A DNA stretch of 64,000 bases from an uncultured Bacteroides sp. (GTDB lineage: Bacteria > Bacteroidota > Bacteroidia > Bacteroidales > Bacteroidaceae): positions 1 through 64,000 of the forward strand of contig USLU01000001.1 of NCBI GenBank assembly GCA_900555635.1, given 5' to 3'. Positions 7,975 through 16,892 of this stretch are shown here, in pieces. Position 1 is the first letter of the stretch. Each line of letters begins with the position of its first letter. Under the pieces are notes generated by a model that ran no database searches, was not told the DNA's origin, and saw nothing but the letters and a program-made list of their open reading frames with translations. Made by a program: the position numbers and the translations under genes.

Positions 7975-9132
7975 ATGAAATATCTATATACTGCACTGAT
8001 TCTGGCATTTTTGTGTCAAGGGGGAGTTACTGCCCAAGAAAAAAAAGAAAGTTTCTTCGACAAAGTAAAAAATACATTCTCTTCCGAAATTAAAATAGGT
8101 ACTTATACATTTAAAGATGGTTCCGTATATACCGGTGAGATAAAAGGACGTAAACCAAGCGGAAAAGGAAAAACTGTCTTCAAAAATGGCGACGTATACG
8201 AGGGAGAATATATAAAAGGCAAACGCGAAGGTTACGGCTCTTTTATGTTTACGGATGGCGAGAAGTATGAGGGAGAATGGTTTCAGGACCAACAGCACGG
8301 AAAAGGTATTTATTACTTCATGAATAATAACCGCTACGATGGTATGTGGTTTCAGGACTACCAGCACGGAAAAGGTACTATGTATTATTATAACGGTGAT
8401 ACTTATGATGGTGACTGGGTAAACGACAAACGTGAAGGTAAAGGCACATATACCTGGAAAAACGGTTCCCAATATGTAGGGTCATGGAAAAAAGACAAGA
8501 AGGAAGGCGAAGGTGCATTAACCTGGAATGATGGCAGCAAATATGAAGGTCAATGGAAGAATGATGTTCGCGATGGCAAAGGTACTTTTGAATATGCCAA
8601 TGGTGATAAATATGTAGGCGATTGGAAAGATGATATGCAGCATGGTAAAGGTATCTACTTTTTTCACACAGGCGACCGATATGAGGGTTCATATGTGCAA
8701 GGCGAGCGTACCGGAGAAGGTATCTACTATCATGCCAGTGGCAACAAGTATGTTGGAGGTTTCAAAGATGGCAAGCAAGAAGGACATGGTATATTTACCT
8801 GGGCAAGTGGTGCTGTTTATGAAGGTGACTGGAAAGATAATGAACGTGACGGACGTGGTATATACAAATGGAATGTAGGTGATTCATATGAAGGTGAATG
8901 GAAAAATAATAAATTTAATGGTCAGGGAACTTTAATTTTGACTGATGGAACAAAATATAAAGGTGGCTTTGTGAATGGTTTGGAAGAGGGTAGTGGCGTA
9001 CAGGAAGATAAAAATGGCAATCGCTACGAGGGATTCTTCAAACAAGGAAAGAAACACGGTCCTTTTGTTGAAACTGATAAGAATGGAAAAGTAGTGCGTA
9101 AAGGCACTTATAAAATGGGAAAGCTTGATTAA
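7975..9132 (+). CDS. Secreted MORN-repeat protein (14 repeats)
   Basis: The product is 385 residues. It begins with a signal peptide (MKYLYTALILAFLCQGGVTA, cut before QEKKE). From about residue 45 to 365 there are 14 copies of a 23-residue MORN unit of the form YEGEWKNDKREGKGTFTWANG, recognisable by the YxGxW/F and GxG positions. MORN repeats form elongated beta-sheets used for binding lipids, proteins or polysaccharide; in bacteria their roles are mostly undefined. No enzyme domain is attached. The gene has its own promoter and a terminator-like inverted repeat after it. Likely a periplasmic or surface binding/scaffold protein; the ligand is unknown. Confidence 0.88.
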   Translation: MKYLYTALILAFLCQGGVTAQEKKESFFDKVKNTFSSEIKIGTYTFKDGSVYTGEIKGRKPSGKGKTVFKNGDVYEGEYIKGKREGYGSFMFTDGEKYEGEWFQDQQHGKGIYYFMNNNRYDGMWFQDYQHGKGTMYYYNGDTYDGDWVNDKREGKGTYTWKNGSQYVGSWKKDKKEGEGALTWNDGSKYEGQWKNDVRDGKGTFEYANGDKYVGDWKDDMQHGKGIYFFHTGDRYEGSYVQGERTGEGIYYHASGNKYVGGFKDGKQEGHGIFTWASGAVYEGDWKDNERDGRGIYKWNVGDSYEGEWKNNKFNGQGTLILTDGTKYKGGFVNGLEEGSGVQEDKNGNRYEGFFKQGKKHGPFVETDKNGKVVRKGTYKMGKLD

Positions 9133-9136
9133 ATTA

Positions 9137-9222
9137 GTTAAAAGTTAAAAGGTGAGAGTTGATAGTTAGCTGCGCTGTTATGCTGCATAGTAACTATCAA
9201 CTCTCACCTTTTAATTTTTAAC
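9137..9222. repeat. Long inverted repeat between convergent MORN and prs genes
   Basis: The arms 9137-9168 and 9191-9222 pair over 32 positions with one mismatch; the inner 22 bp (9147-9168 with 9191-9212) are perfect. The loop is 22 bases. It can act as a terminator for the plus-strand MORN gene. Its AGTTAAAAGTTAAAAG flank resembles intergenic filler I recall from other Bacteroides genomes, so it may be one copy of a dispersed element. Confidence 0.7.
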
Positions 9223-9223
9223 T

Positions 9224-9246
9224 ATCTAAGCGCAGAGCGCTTAGAT
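9224..9246. terminator. Hairpin spanning the prs stop codon
   Basis: ATCTAAGCGC and GCGCTTAGAT pair perfectly (10 bp) around a three-base loop. The right arm contains the prs stop codon (9241-9243). There is no U-run directly after it on either strand, so termination by this hairpin alone is uncertain. Confidence 0.5.
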
Positions 9247-10179
9247 AATGTATTGTGAACTGATTGACTCGTTATTCATAACTCGTTTAATGGTTTCAGC
9301 GAACATCTCAGCAATGCTCAACTGTTTCACCTTAGCACATTTTTTAGAGTAGGGAATACTGTCTGTAAATACCATTTCTGTTAAACCGGACTCTTGTACA
9401 CGGAAAGAGGCTGGATCGGACATCACACAGTGGCTGGCAATAGCACGAACGGATTTTGCTCCGGCTTCTTTCATGATGTTAGCAGCCTTGGTAATGGTTC
9501 CGGCAGTATCTACAATGTCATCGATTAATACTACATTCTTATCTTTTACATCACCGATGATTTGCATAGTAGCAACCACATTCGCTTTCTCACGTGTCTT
9601 ATTACACAAAACCAAAGGTACACCAAGATACTTAGAGAATGTGCTGGCACGTTTCGAACCACCTACATCAGGAGTTGCAATAACCAGATCTTCCAGTTTT
9701 AGGGATTCGATATAGGGGAGGAATACGGCTGATGCATACAAGTGATCTACTGGAATATTGAAGAAACCTTGAATCTGGTCAGCATGAAGATCCATAGTAA
9801 TTAAACGATCGATGCCTGCTACTGAAAGCAAATCGGCAACCAATTTTGCGCCGATGGATACACGAGGTTTGTCTTTTCTATCCTGACGTGCCCAACCAAA
9901 ATAAGGGATAACGGCTATAATACTCTTAGCTGATGCTCTTTTAGCAGCATCAATCATCAGTAAGAGTTCCATCAAATTGTCAGAATTAGGAAAGGTTGAT
10001 TGAACCAAGAATACGTGTGCGCCACGAATAGACTCTTCATATGAAACAGCAAACTCACCATCAGCAAAATGGGTGATGTTCATATTTCCAAGAGGACAAT
10101 CAAGGCTCGCGCAGATTTTTTCTGCAAGGTATCTCGAGTTTGTTCCGGAGAATACCATAAAGGGTGCTTTTTCGCTCAT
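9241..10179 (-). CDS. prs: Ribose-phosphate pyrophosphokinase
   Basis: The product is 312 residues, standard for class I PRPP synthetase. It makes PRPP from ATP and ribose 5-phosphate for nucleotide, His and Trp synthesis. Key segments are FSGTNSRYLAEKI, FADGEFAV, the ATP-loop FGWARQDRKDKPR, the metal-binding MDLHADQIQGFF and the PRPP loop VVLIDDIVDTAGT. It stands alone, convergent with the MORN gene and divergent from the double kinase. A strong minus-strand promoter (TTG-N21-TAACTTTG) sits about 40 bases upstream. Confidence 0.97.
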   Translation of the reverse strand: MSEKAPFMVFSGTNSRYLAEKICASLDCPLGNMNITHFADGEFAVSYEESIRGAHVFLVQSTFPNSDNLMELLLMIDAAKRASAKSIIAVIPYFGWARQDRKDKPRVSIGAKLVADLLSVAGIDRLITMDLHADQIQGFFNIPVDHLYASAVFLPYIESLKLEDLVIATPDVGGSKRASTFSKYLGVPLVLCNKTREKANVVATMQIIGDVKDKNVVLIDDIVDTAGTITKAANIMKEAGAKSVRAIASHCVMSDPASFRVQESGLTEMVFTDSIPYSKKCAKVKQLSIAEMFAETIKRVMNNESISSQYII

Positions 10180-10216
10180 TTCTGTAATAGATATTACCTA
10201 TTTATTAATTTGCTTG

Positions 10217-10248
10217 CAAAGTTATGAATTTCCAGTTACATAATACAA
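10217..10248 (-). promoter_or_regulatory. Promoter of prs
   Basis: On the minus strand TTG (10246-10248) is followed after 21 bases by TAACTTTG (10217-10224), matching both Bacteroides sigma-ABfr elements. Confidence 0.65.
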
Positions 10249-10303
10249 GACTTATTGTAGAAAAATCTTTTTTCTTTCCCGGATTTATTTGTAGATTTGC
10301 TTT

Positions 10304-13300
10304 ATGAAACGGCTTTCTTCAATCTGGTTGGCAAGTTTGCTGTGGCTTTGTACAGCAATGGTTTCCTGTGTGGGCACTGCTCCTACTAAGGAAATGCGCC
10401 TGATCGATTCATTGAATCAAGTGGCTTATACTTATCGTTATAAAGATCTGGATTCATCCTGTCATGCAGCATCGCAAGCTTATCGCGAGGTAAGGCTCTA
10501 TAAACAAGGTAAGGCTGAAGCTTGCAACAATCTTGGATTTTGTGCTTTTATGAGGATGGATTTTGAACAAGCCGTAAAGTATCATCAGGAAGTTTATGGA
10601 TTGACTAAAAATGAATTGGAGCTGCTTATTGCCGATATCGGTTTAATGAAGATATATCAACGCACCGCTTTAAATAAGGAATTTTACGACTATCGCAATA
10701 GTGCGTTGCGTCGTATGAAACGAATAGCCGAAGATAATAATCTGTTTGTAGATAAACATGAGCGGATGCGTTTGAATTATGCGCGTTCCGAGTTCAATAT
10801 TGTGTCTGCCGTTTACTATTATTATTTGCAGCAGCGTCCTGAAGCCATGGCTTGCATTAATGAGGTGCCCGAAAATGATGAATTGGCGGCAGATACCAAT
10901 CAATTGCTATACTATCATTACATAAAAGGGTCTGCCACTTTGTGTGAAGCTGAAACCTTGGATGAACAACGTTTGTGTGAATTCGATGAACTTTATACGA
11001 CATGGCTTTTGGCCTCACGGAAAGGTTATCCCTATTTTGAAGGAAATGGCGTACAGGGGCTTGCCAATCTGATGGCAGCACCGGATAATTATGAGTTTTT
11101 TCAAAATCGCCGTTCTCATGCACTGAAGCAATTTGGGGTGCCGGTAGATTCTTTACTTCCTATGCGATTGGGGCAGTTAGCTTTAAAGAAATTCCGGCAG
11201 TACAATGACTTATATCAAATTGCAGGAGCATATGTTTCTATCGGAAAATATCTGAATTCTCATGGCAGGTACGAAGAAGCACTGGATACGCTGAAAACTG
11301 CTTTGGAATGTGTGAACGACCATCATCGCTTGTATTATAATTGCCATGATAGTTTGGATTGGTTGAAAGCGTATGATAATCGGGATACGATCTATGCTGA
11401 AAAAGCATGGATAGAACATAAATTGAAGACGGTACCCGAATGGATATCGCGTATTCGAGAACAATTGAGTGTATCGTATGCGGGACTGGAGATGAAAGAA
11501 AAGTCTGATTACAATCGCAATATATATCTGGATATTCTGGAAGATACTCGTCAGGACAAAGAACTGGAGAGCCGGTATATCGCATTAGAAAATGAAGCAA
11601 GGCAATTGAATGTATTGCTATTCTTTATTATTGTAGGCTTTTTGTGGGTGCTTCTCTTCTTTTGGTTCTTCAATAAGCGTTCAAAAGTGAAAAACAAACT
11701 GCATTTGCTACGCTTGCAACAAATGCTGGATATTTGTCAAAAAATCACAGCTTCCATTCCGGCTGATGCTCAGGCGGAAGAAGAGGTGATCGAAGCTATT
11801 CAATCGGCTGTAGCTCCGGAGATGGAGGAACTGTTTGGAGTGAGTGATATCCATATAGAAAATGGGAAGCTTGTATTTCCGAAGCGCATTAGTAAGGATG
11901 AACAGGCCATGGTGATGGTAATCACTCCCTATATACAATGGGCCTTGGAAAACGGTATGACTTCAATATCCTTGGGAGATGAACGCAAGAGATTGGAAAA
12001 GCAACGTTATATCTATGAGCAACATATAGCCGGAAATAAAAGGCAGAATTTGATTAAGAAGGCATGTATGTCTATTGTCAATGGTATTCATCCATATATT
12101 GACCGCATCATCAACGAGGTACAAAAGCTAACACAGAAAGGTTTTATTAAAGATGAGTATATTAAAAATGAAAAGTATCAATATATTGACGAATTAGTAA
12201 CCACGATTAATGAGTATAACGATATTCTTGCCTTATGGATTAAAATGAAACAAGGTTCATTGAGCTTGAATATCGAGAATTTTAAATTGAATGAACTCTT
12301 TGAGCTGATACGGAAAGGTAATCGGGCTTTTCAAATGAAGCAGCAACAACTGGATGTGATCCCAACCGATGCTTATGTGAAAGCAGACAAAGCTTTGACA
12401 CTTTTCATGATTAATACATTAGCCGAGAATGCACGCAAATATACTCCTCAGGGAGGTATAGTGAAAGTCTATGCCCGTCAAGAAGCTGACTATGTGGAAA
12501 TCTCTGTAGAAGATAATGGTTGCGGATTATCCGCTGAAGATGTAGCATGCATCGTCGGTGAAAAAGTATATGATTCCAAAGCTATCGGCATGAGTGATGC
12601 GCCGGACCGGGATGAGTTATGGAAAAATAAAGGCAGCGGTTTCGGATTAATGAACTGCAAAGGTATCATTGAGAAATACCGAAAGACAAATGATCTTTTT
12701 AGGGTTTGTCTTTTCAATGTAGAGAGTTCTTTAGGAAAAGGTAGTCGTTTCTATTTCCGCTTACCGATGGGGATACGCAAAACGCTTACTGTATTAATAC
12801 TGTTTTTATTTTTAGGATTATCGTCCTGCGGTAGAGTAGTGGATCATGTTTCGGATAAGACCGTACCCGACTCCGTAAAACTGGCTGCACAAAATCAATA
12901 TGAGGCTTTATTAGATGTGGCTTCAGATTTTGCCAACAATGCTTATTATTCCAATATAGATGGAAGTTATGAGCAAGCACTACAATATGCAGATTCTGCC
13001 ATCTATTATTTGAATGCCCATTACAGAAAATATGCCCGGTCTCCGCATCATTTTATGACATTGACCGGTGATGGACAATCTGCAGAATTAGTTTGGTGGA
13101 ATGAGATGTTTAACTCTGATTTTCATGTGATTCTGGATATCCGTAACGAAGCTGCCGTAGCATTTCTTGCTTTGAAACAGTGGGATAATTATAGTTATAA
13201 CAATACTGCTTATGCTTCTTTATATAAATTGTTAGGTGAAGATCAGTCATTGGAAAATTATTGCCGCCAGTTGGAACGTTCTACCAACAACAAAATGGTA

Positions 13301-14641
13301 GGAATTATATTAGGAGGCATTCTGCTATTTGCATTGTTGTTGGGATATTATATTCTCTATTTCCGCAAGCGGATGGTGAATCGCTGGAATTTGGAACAGG
13401 TACTAGAAATTAATAAGCAAGTTTTTGCTACTTCTTTACTTGCAACTTCCGAAACGGATGAAATGCTGCAGCGTGAAGAAAGTACCTTAAAAGAAATTCC
13501 GAGGCAAATAGTGAAAGCTGCCTTTGATGCGGTCAATGAACTATTGAGTATTGACCGACTGGGAATAGCCGTATACAACGAAACGGCTCATCGACTGGAA
13601 TTTACATCCAATCCTCCGGAAGCACAAGAAGATGCACATTGGAAAGACAAGATGCTTCGATGTTTTGAAGAACAAACTTATCTGGCAGAAAAGAACGTGC
13701 AGGCGCTGCCACTTATTATAGAAGCCGGTGGAGTTTCTCGTTGTATCGGTGTGTTGTGCCTGGAGCGTCGGGAGGGGACTGAACGGGAGAGCGACCACTT
13801 GCTTTTGGAACTGATTGCCCGTTATGTGGCTATCGTTATATTTAATGCCGTAGTAAAATTGGCTACCAAATACAGGGATATAGAAACTGCACAGGATGAA
13901 ACCCGCCGCGCTTCTTGGGAAGATAGTTTGTTGCATGTGCAGAATATGGTATTGGATAATTGTCTTTCAACCATAAAACATGAAACCATCTATTACCCCA
14001 ACAAGATAAAGCAATTGATAGGTAAATTACGCTCAGGTCAGTTAACAGAGGCGGAGGAATATGAAAATATTGCAGCGATAGGAGAACTCATTGAATATTA
14101 TAAAGGTATCTTTACCATTCTTAGCTCGTGTGCTTCCCGTCAATTGGAAGAAGTTACATTCAGGCGTTCCGTTATACCGGTTTCGGATCTTATGAATGCT
14201 GCTGAAAAATATTTCCGCAAAGTAAATAAAGGCAATATAAATTCTATTACTTTTGAAACTGGAATATTGAAAGAGAATGTTATCGGTGACAAGAATCAGT
14301 TGCATTTTCTTTTGGAGAACTTGATTGACGAAGCTCTTTCAGTACCTCTTGATGGAGAAATCTCACTGCATGGTGCAGTAGATGGGGAATACGTACGTTT
14401 CTTATTTACGGATATGCGCCGGGAGAAATCGCGTGAAGAATTGAATCAACTTTTTTATCCGAATCTGGCACGTATGACCGCCGGTGAGAAGGGGCAGTTG
14501 CATGGAACGGAATATTTAGTTTGCAAACAAATCATCCGCGACCATGATGAGTTTGCCGGTCGTCGTGGTTGCCGTATCAATGCAGAACCGGCTGAAAATG
14601 GTGGCTACACGGTTTATTTCACCATACCCCGGCGTGGCTAG
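10304..14641 (+). CDS. Double sensor kinase: two fused lipoprotein-TPR-membrane-kinase modules
   Basis: The product is 1445 residues in one uninterrupted frame. Module 1 has a lipobox-like signal (MVSC, Cys22), TPR-like helices to about 430, a membrane segment near 436-456, a possible phosphoacceptor His596 (GIHPYIDRI) and a complete HATPase (N709, D737NGCG, KGSGFGL near 775). At Met822 a second signal-like stretch begins with lipobox LSSC (Cys842), followed by a second sensor region, a membrane segment near 1000-1020, a GAF-like region and IKHETIYY with His1226. The second ATPase keeps only LLENLIDEAL (N1339); no DXGXG or second glycine box is visible. It resembles proteins I recall carrying DUF5112/DUF5113 in Bacteroides. 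Response regulator and transporter genes follow. An exact -7 box ends five bases before the ATG. Confidence 0.85.
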   Translation: MKRLSSIWLASLLWLCTAMVSCVGTAPTKEMRLIDSLNQVAYTYRYKDLDSSCHAASQAYREVRLYKQGKAEACNNLGFCAFMRMDFEQAVKYHQEVYGLTKNELELLIADIGLMKIYQRTALNKEFYDYRNSALRRMKRIAEDNNLFVDKHERMRLNYARSEFNIVSAVYYYYLQQRPEAMACINEVPENDELAADTNQLLYYHYIKGSATLCEAETLDEQRLCEFDELYTTWLLASRKGYPYFEGNGVQGLANLMAAPDNYEFFQNRRSHALKQFGVPVDSLLPMRLGQLALKKFRQYNDLYQIAGAYVSIGKYLNSHGRYEEALDTLKTALECVNDHHRLYYNCHDSLDWLKAYDNRDTIYAEKAWIEHKLKTVPEWISRIREQLSVSYAGLEMKEKSDYNRNIYLDILEDTRQDKELESRYIALENEARQLNVLLFFIIVGFLWVLLFFWFFNKRSKVKNKLHLLRLQQMLDICQKITASIPADAQAEEEVIEAIQSAVAPEMEELFGVSDIHIENGKLVFPKRISKDEQAMVMVITPYIQWALENGMTSISLGDERKRLEKQRYIYEQHIAGNKRQNLIKKACMSIVNGIHPYIDRIINEVQKLTQKGFIKDEYIKNEKYQYIDELVTTINEYNDILALWIKMKQGSLSLNIENFKLNELFELIRKGNRAFQMKQQQLDVIPTDAYVKADKALTLFMINTLAENARKYTPQGGIVKVYARQEADYVEISVEDNGCGLSAEDVACIVGEKVYDSKAIGMSDAPDRDELWKNKGSGFGLMNCKGIIEKYRKTNDLFRVCLFNVESSLGKGSRFYFRLPMGIRKTLTVLILFLFLGLSSCGRVVDHVSDKTVPDSVKLAAQNQYEALLDVASDFANNAYYSNIDGSYEQALQYADSAIYYLNAHYRKYARSPHHFMTLTGDGQSAELVWWNEMFNSDFHVILDIRNEAAVAFLALKQWDNYSYNNTAYASLYKLLGEDQSLENYCRQLERSTNNKMVGIILGGILLFALLLGYYILYFRKRMVNRWNLEQVLEINKQVFATSLLATSETDEMLQREESTLKEIPRQIVKAAFDAVNELLSIDRLGIAVYNETAHRLEFTSNPPEAQEDAHWKDKMLRCFEEQTYLAEKNVQALPLIIEAGGVSRCIGVLCLERREGTERESDHLLLELIARYVAIVIFNAVVKLATKYRDIETAQDETRRASWEDSLLHVQNMVLDNCLSTIKHETIYYPNKIKQLIGKLRSGQLTEAEEYENIAAIGELIEYYKGIFTILSSCASRQLEEVTFRRSVIPVSDLMNAAEKYFRKVNKGNINSITFETGILKENVIGDKNQLHFLLENLIDEALSVPLDGEISLHGAVDGEYVRFLFTDMRREKSREELNQLFYPNLARMTAGEKGQLHGTEYLVCKQIIRDHDEFAGRRGCRINAEPAENGGYTVYFTIPRRG

Positions 14642-14682
14642 TTAGTGGATAGGTTGTTTAAAATAGGATTATATACATAGAT

Positions 14683-15411
14683 ATGGAAGGAAATAAATTT
14701 AAAGTTATCATCGTTGAAGATGTTAAGTTGGAATTGAAAGGTACAGAAGAAATCTTTCGTCACGAAATACAGGATGCAGAAGTGATTGGCACTGCCATGA
14801 CGGAAAAGGAATTCTGGCCCTTGATCGAAGCGAATACACCCGACTTAGTCTTGCTTGATTTAGGATTGGGAGGTTCTACAACAATTGGAGTGGATATTTG
14901 CCGTAATATATTCAAACGCTATCCCGGTGTCCATGTGCTTATTTTCACCGGAGAAATTCTGAATGAGAAGTTATGGGTCGACGTCCTTGATGCCGGTGCC
15001 GATGGCATCATCTTGAAAACAGGCGAACTGTTGACGAGAACAGATGTGCAAGCTGTTATGGATGGAAAGAAACTTGTGTTCAATTATCCGATTTTGGAAA
15101 AAATAGTGGAACGTTTCCGTAAATCAGTGTTGAATGATGCCAAGCGTCAGGAGGCTGTTATCAGTTACGATATTGATGAATACGACGAACGCTTCCTTCG
15201 TCATTTAGCTCTAGGCTATACCAAAGAAATGATAGCCAATTTAAAAGGAATGCCCTTTGGAGTTAAATCTTTGGAGAAACGCCAAAATGATTTGGTCGGA
15301 CGTCTTTTTCCTGTTAGCGAACGGGTGGGAGTGAATGCTACGCGTTTGGCCGTTCGGGCATTGGAACTTCGTATATTAGATATTGATAATCTGGAAGCTG
15401 ACGAAGAATAA
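14683..15411 (+). CDS. Response regulator with receiver and LuxR-like DNA-binding end
   Basis: The product is 242 residues. The receiver domain (about 5-125) shows the acidic pair E12-D13 in VIIVEDV, phosphoacceptor D59 in LVLLDLGLGG, the switch Thr in LIFTGE and Lys in ADGIILKTGEL. The C-terminal part (about 165-235) has the helix-turn-helix pattern FLRHLALGYTKEMIANLKGM followed by SLEKRQNDLVGRLF, similar to NarL/LuxR outputs. It lies 41 bases after the double kinase and is its obvious partner. It probably controls the transporter 22 bases downstream and perhaps other genes. Confidence 0.88.
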   Translation: MEGNKFKVIIVEDVKLELKGTEEIFRHEIQDAEVIGTAMTEKEFWPLIEANTPDLVLLDLGLGGSTTIGVDICRNIFKRYPGVHVLIFTGEILNEKLWVDVLDAGADGIILKTGELLTRTDVQAVMDGKKLVFNYPILEKIVERFRKSVLNDAKRQEAVISYDIDEYDERFLRHLALGYTKEMIANLKGMPFGVKSLEKRQNDLVGRLFPVSERVGVNATRLAVRALELRILDIDNLEADEE

Positions 15412-15433
15412 ACTTTTCGTCAAGTAAGGAGCT

Positions 15434-16888
15434 ATGAAGAATAAATGGCACATGCCGCATCCTGCAACGATGTTCTTCCTGTTAACACTGGCAGTCATCT
15501 TTTTATCATGGATATTTGATATCTATGGAATCAGTGTAATTCAACCTGACACAGGAGAGGCAATACACGTACAAAGTTTGCTGAGTCCTGAGGGCATTCG
15601 CTGGCTACTGCGTCATGTAATAACAAACTTTACGGGGTTCGCACCGTTGGGATTGGTTATTGTGGCTATGTTTGGCATAGGAGTAGCCCAACATTCAGGC
15701 TTTATCGACGCTTGTATTCGTAGGGGAGTGAGAAAGCATCGTGATCAGTGGCGCATTATTCTTTGGGTAATAGTATCAGGATTATTGTCTAACGTGATAG
15801 GGGATGTGGGCTATGTTATTATGATACCTATTGCCGCAACCTTGTTCCAATCTGTGGGATTACATCCTATTGGAGGAATCATCACTTCATATGTTTCTAC
15901 TGCCTGCGGATATAGTGCTAATATATTTCTAAGCACTTTGGACCCCATGCTTTCTGCTATGACTCAGGAAGCTGCTGATATGGCCAATATCACTCCTGTA
16001 CAAACAGGGCCTTTGTGTAACTATTATTTTTTCGGGGCTTCTACTTTTATACTAGCAGTTATCGTTTATTATATCACCCGTAAGAGTCTTTTACCTATGT
16101 TAGGAGAGTATGCGGGAAGTGTTAGCTTCGATGGTTATAAGCAATTGTCACGCAAGGAGCGTAGAGCAATGCTGAGTGCAGTAATAGTGGGGGCAATTTA
16201 TATGGCTGTTATTTTATGGGCTACTTTTTCGTCGTGGGGTATATTGCGAGGGGTCAATGGAAGTTTGATCCGTTCTCCATTTATTATCGGAATTTTATTT
16301 ATACTATCATTCGGCATCGGATTAATGGGAATGGTATATGGTTTCGCTTCCGGGCGTTATCGCAAAGACGGAGATGTGATTGAAGGGTTTACACAACCGA
16401 TGAATTTGTTGGGAGTTTATTTTGTAATAGCTTTTTTTGCGTCACAATTGTTTGCGTGTTTTGAGTATTCCCGTTTGAACAAATGTTTGGCAATAATGGG
16501 AGCGGATATGCTTTCTTCTGTCCATTTAGGTAGTTTGTGGACACTGATTTTATTTATCATATTTTCGGCACTTGTCAATTTAATTATGGTTTCGGCCACT
16601 GCCAAGTGGGCTTTTATGTCTTTTATCTTTGTTCCGGTACTGGCAAGTAAGGGCATTTCGCCGGATATCACGCAATGTGCTTTCCGCGTAGGTGATAGTG
16701 TGACAAATGCCATTACTCCTTTTATGTTCTATATGCCACTGGTACTGACGTATATGCAGCAATACGATAAACAAACCACTTATGGCTCACTACTTAAATA
16801 TACCTGGAAATATACTTTGATTATTCTCGTTGCTTGGATAGCATTATTTATACTTTGGTATGTTAGTGGCTTGCCATTAGGGCTCTAG
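15434..16888 (+). CDS. AbgT family transporter
   Basis: The product is 484 residues with about 12 hydrophobic segments. It matches the AbgT family (p-aminobenzoyl-glutamate importers; relatives MtrF and YdaH also export sulfonamides). Recognisable stretches are LSPEGIRWLLRHVITNFTGFAPLG, NVIGDVGYVIMIPIAA, CGYSANIFLSTLDPMLSAMTQEAA and RVGDSVTNAITPFMFYMPL. Members act in the inner membrane, usually driven by ion gradients. It is the third gene after the sensor and regulator, so its import or export of a folate precursor or dipeptide-like compound may be what that system governs. The exact substrate is not readable. Confidence 0.92.
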   Translation: MKNKWHMPHPATMFFLLTLAVIFLSWIFDIYGISVIQPDTGEAIHVQSLLSPEGIRWLLRHVITNFTGFAPLGLVIVAMFGIGVAQHSGFIDACIRRGVRKHRDQWRIILWVIVSGLLSNVIGDVGYVIMIPIAATLFQSVGLHPIGGIITSYVSTACGYSANIFLSTLDPMLSAMTQEAADMANITPVQTGPLCNYYFFGASTFILAVIVYYITRKSLLPMLGEYAGSVSFDGYKQLSRKERRAMLSAVIVGAIYMAVILWATFSSWGILRGVNGSLIRSPFIIGILFILSFGIGLMGMVYGFASGRYRKDGDVIEGFTQPMNLLGVYFVIAFFASQLFACFEYSRLNKCLAIMGADMLSSVHLGSLWTLILFIIFSALVNLIMVSATAKWAFMSFIFVPVLASKGISPDITQCAFRVGDSVTNAITPFMFYMPLVLTYMQQYDKQTTYGSLLKYTWKYTLIILVAWIALFILWYVSGLPLGL

Positions 16889-16892
16889 GTCA

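Noticed and set aside
7984..8472. Minus-strand frame opposite the MORN gene
   Set aside because: It mirrors the repetitive codons of the MORN repeats and has no recognisable protein features.
12767..14641. Separate second kinase gene starting at Met822
   Set aside because: The frame is continuous with the first module and no stop separates them; annotated as one protein, with internal start left as a question.
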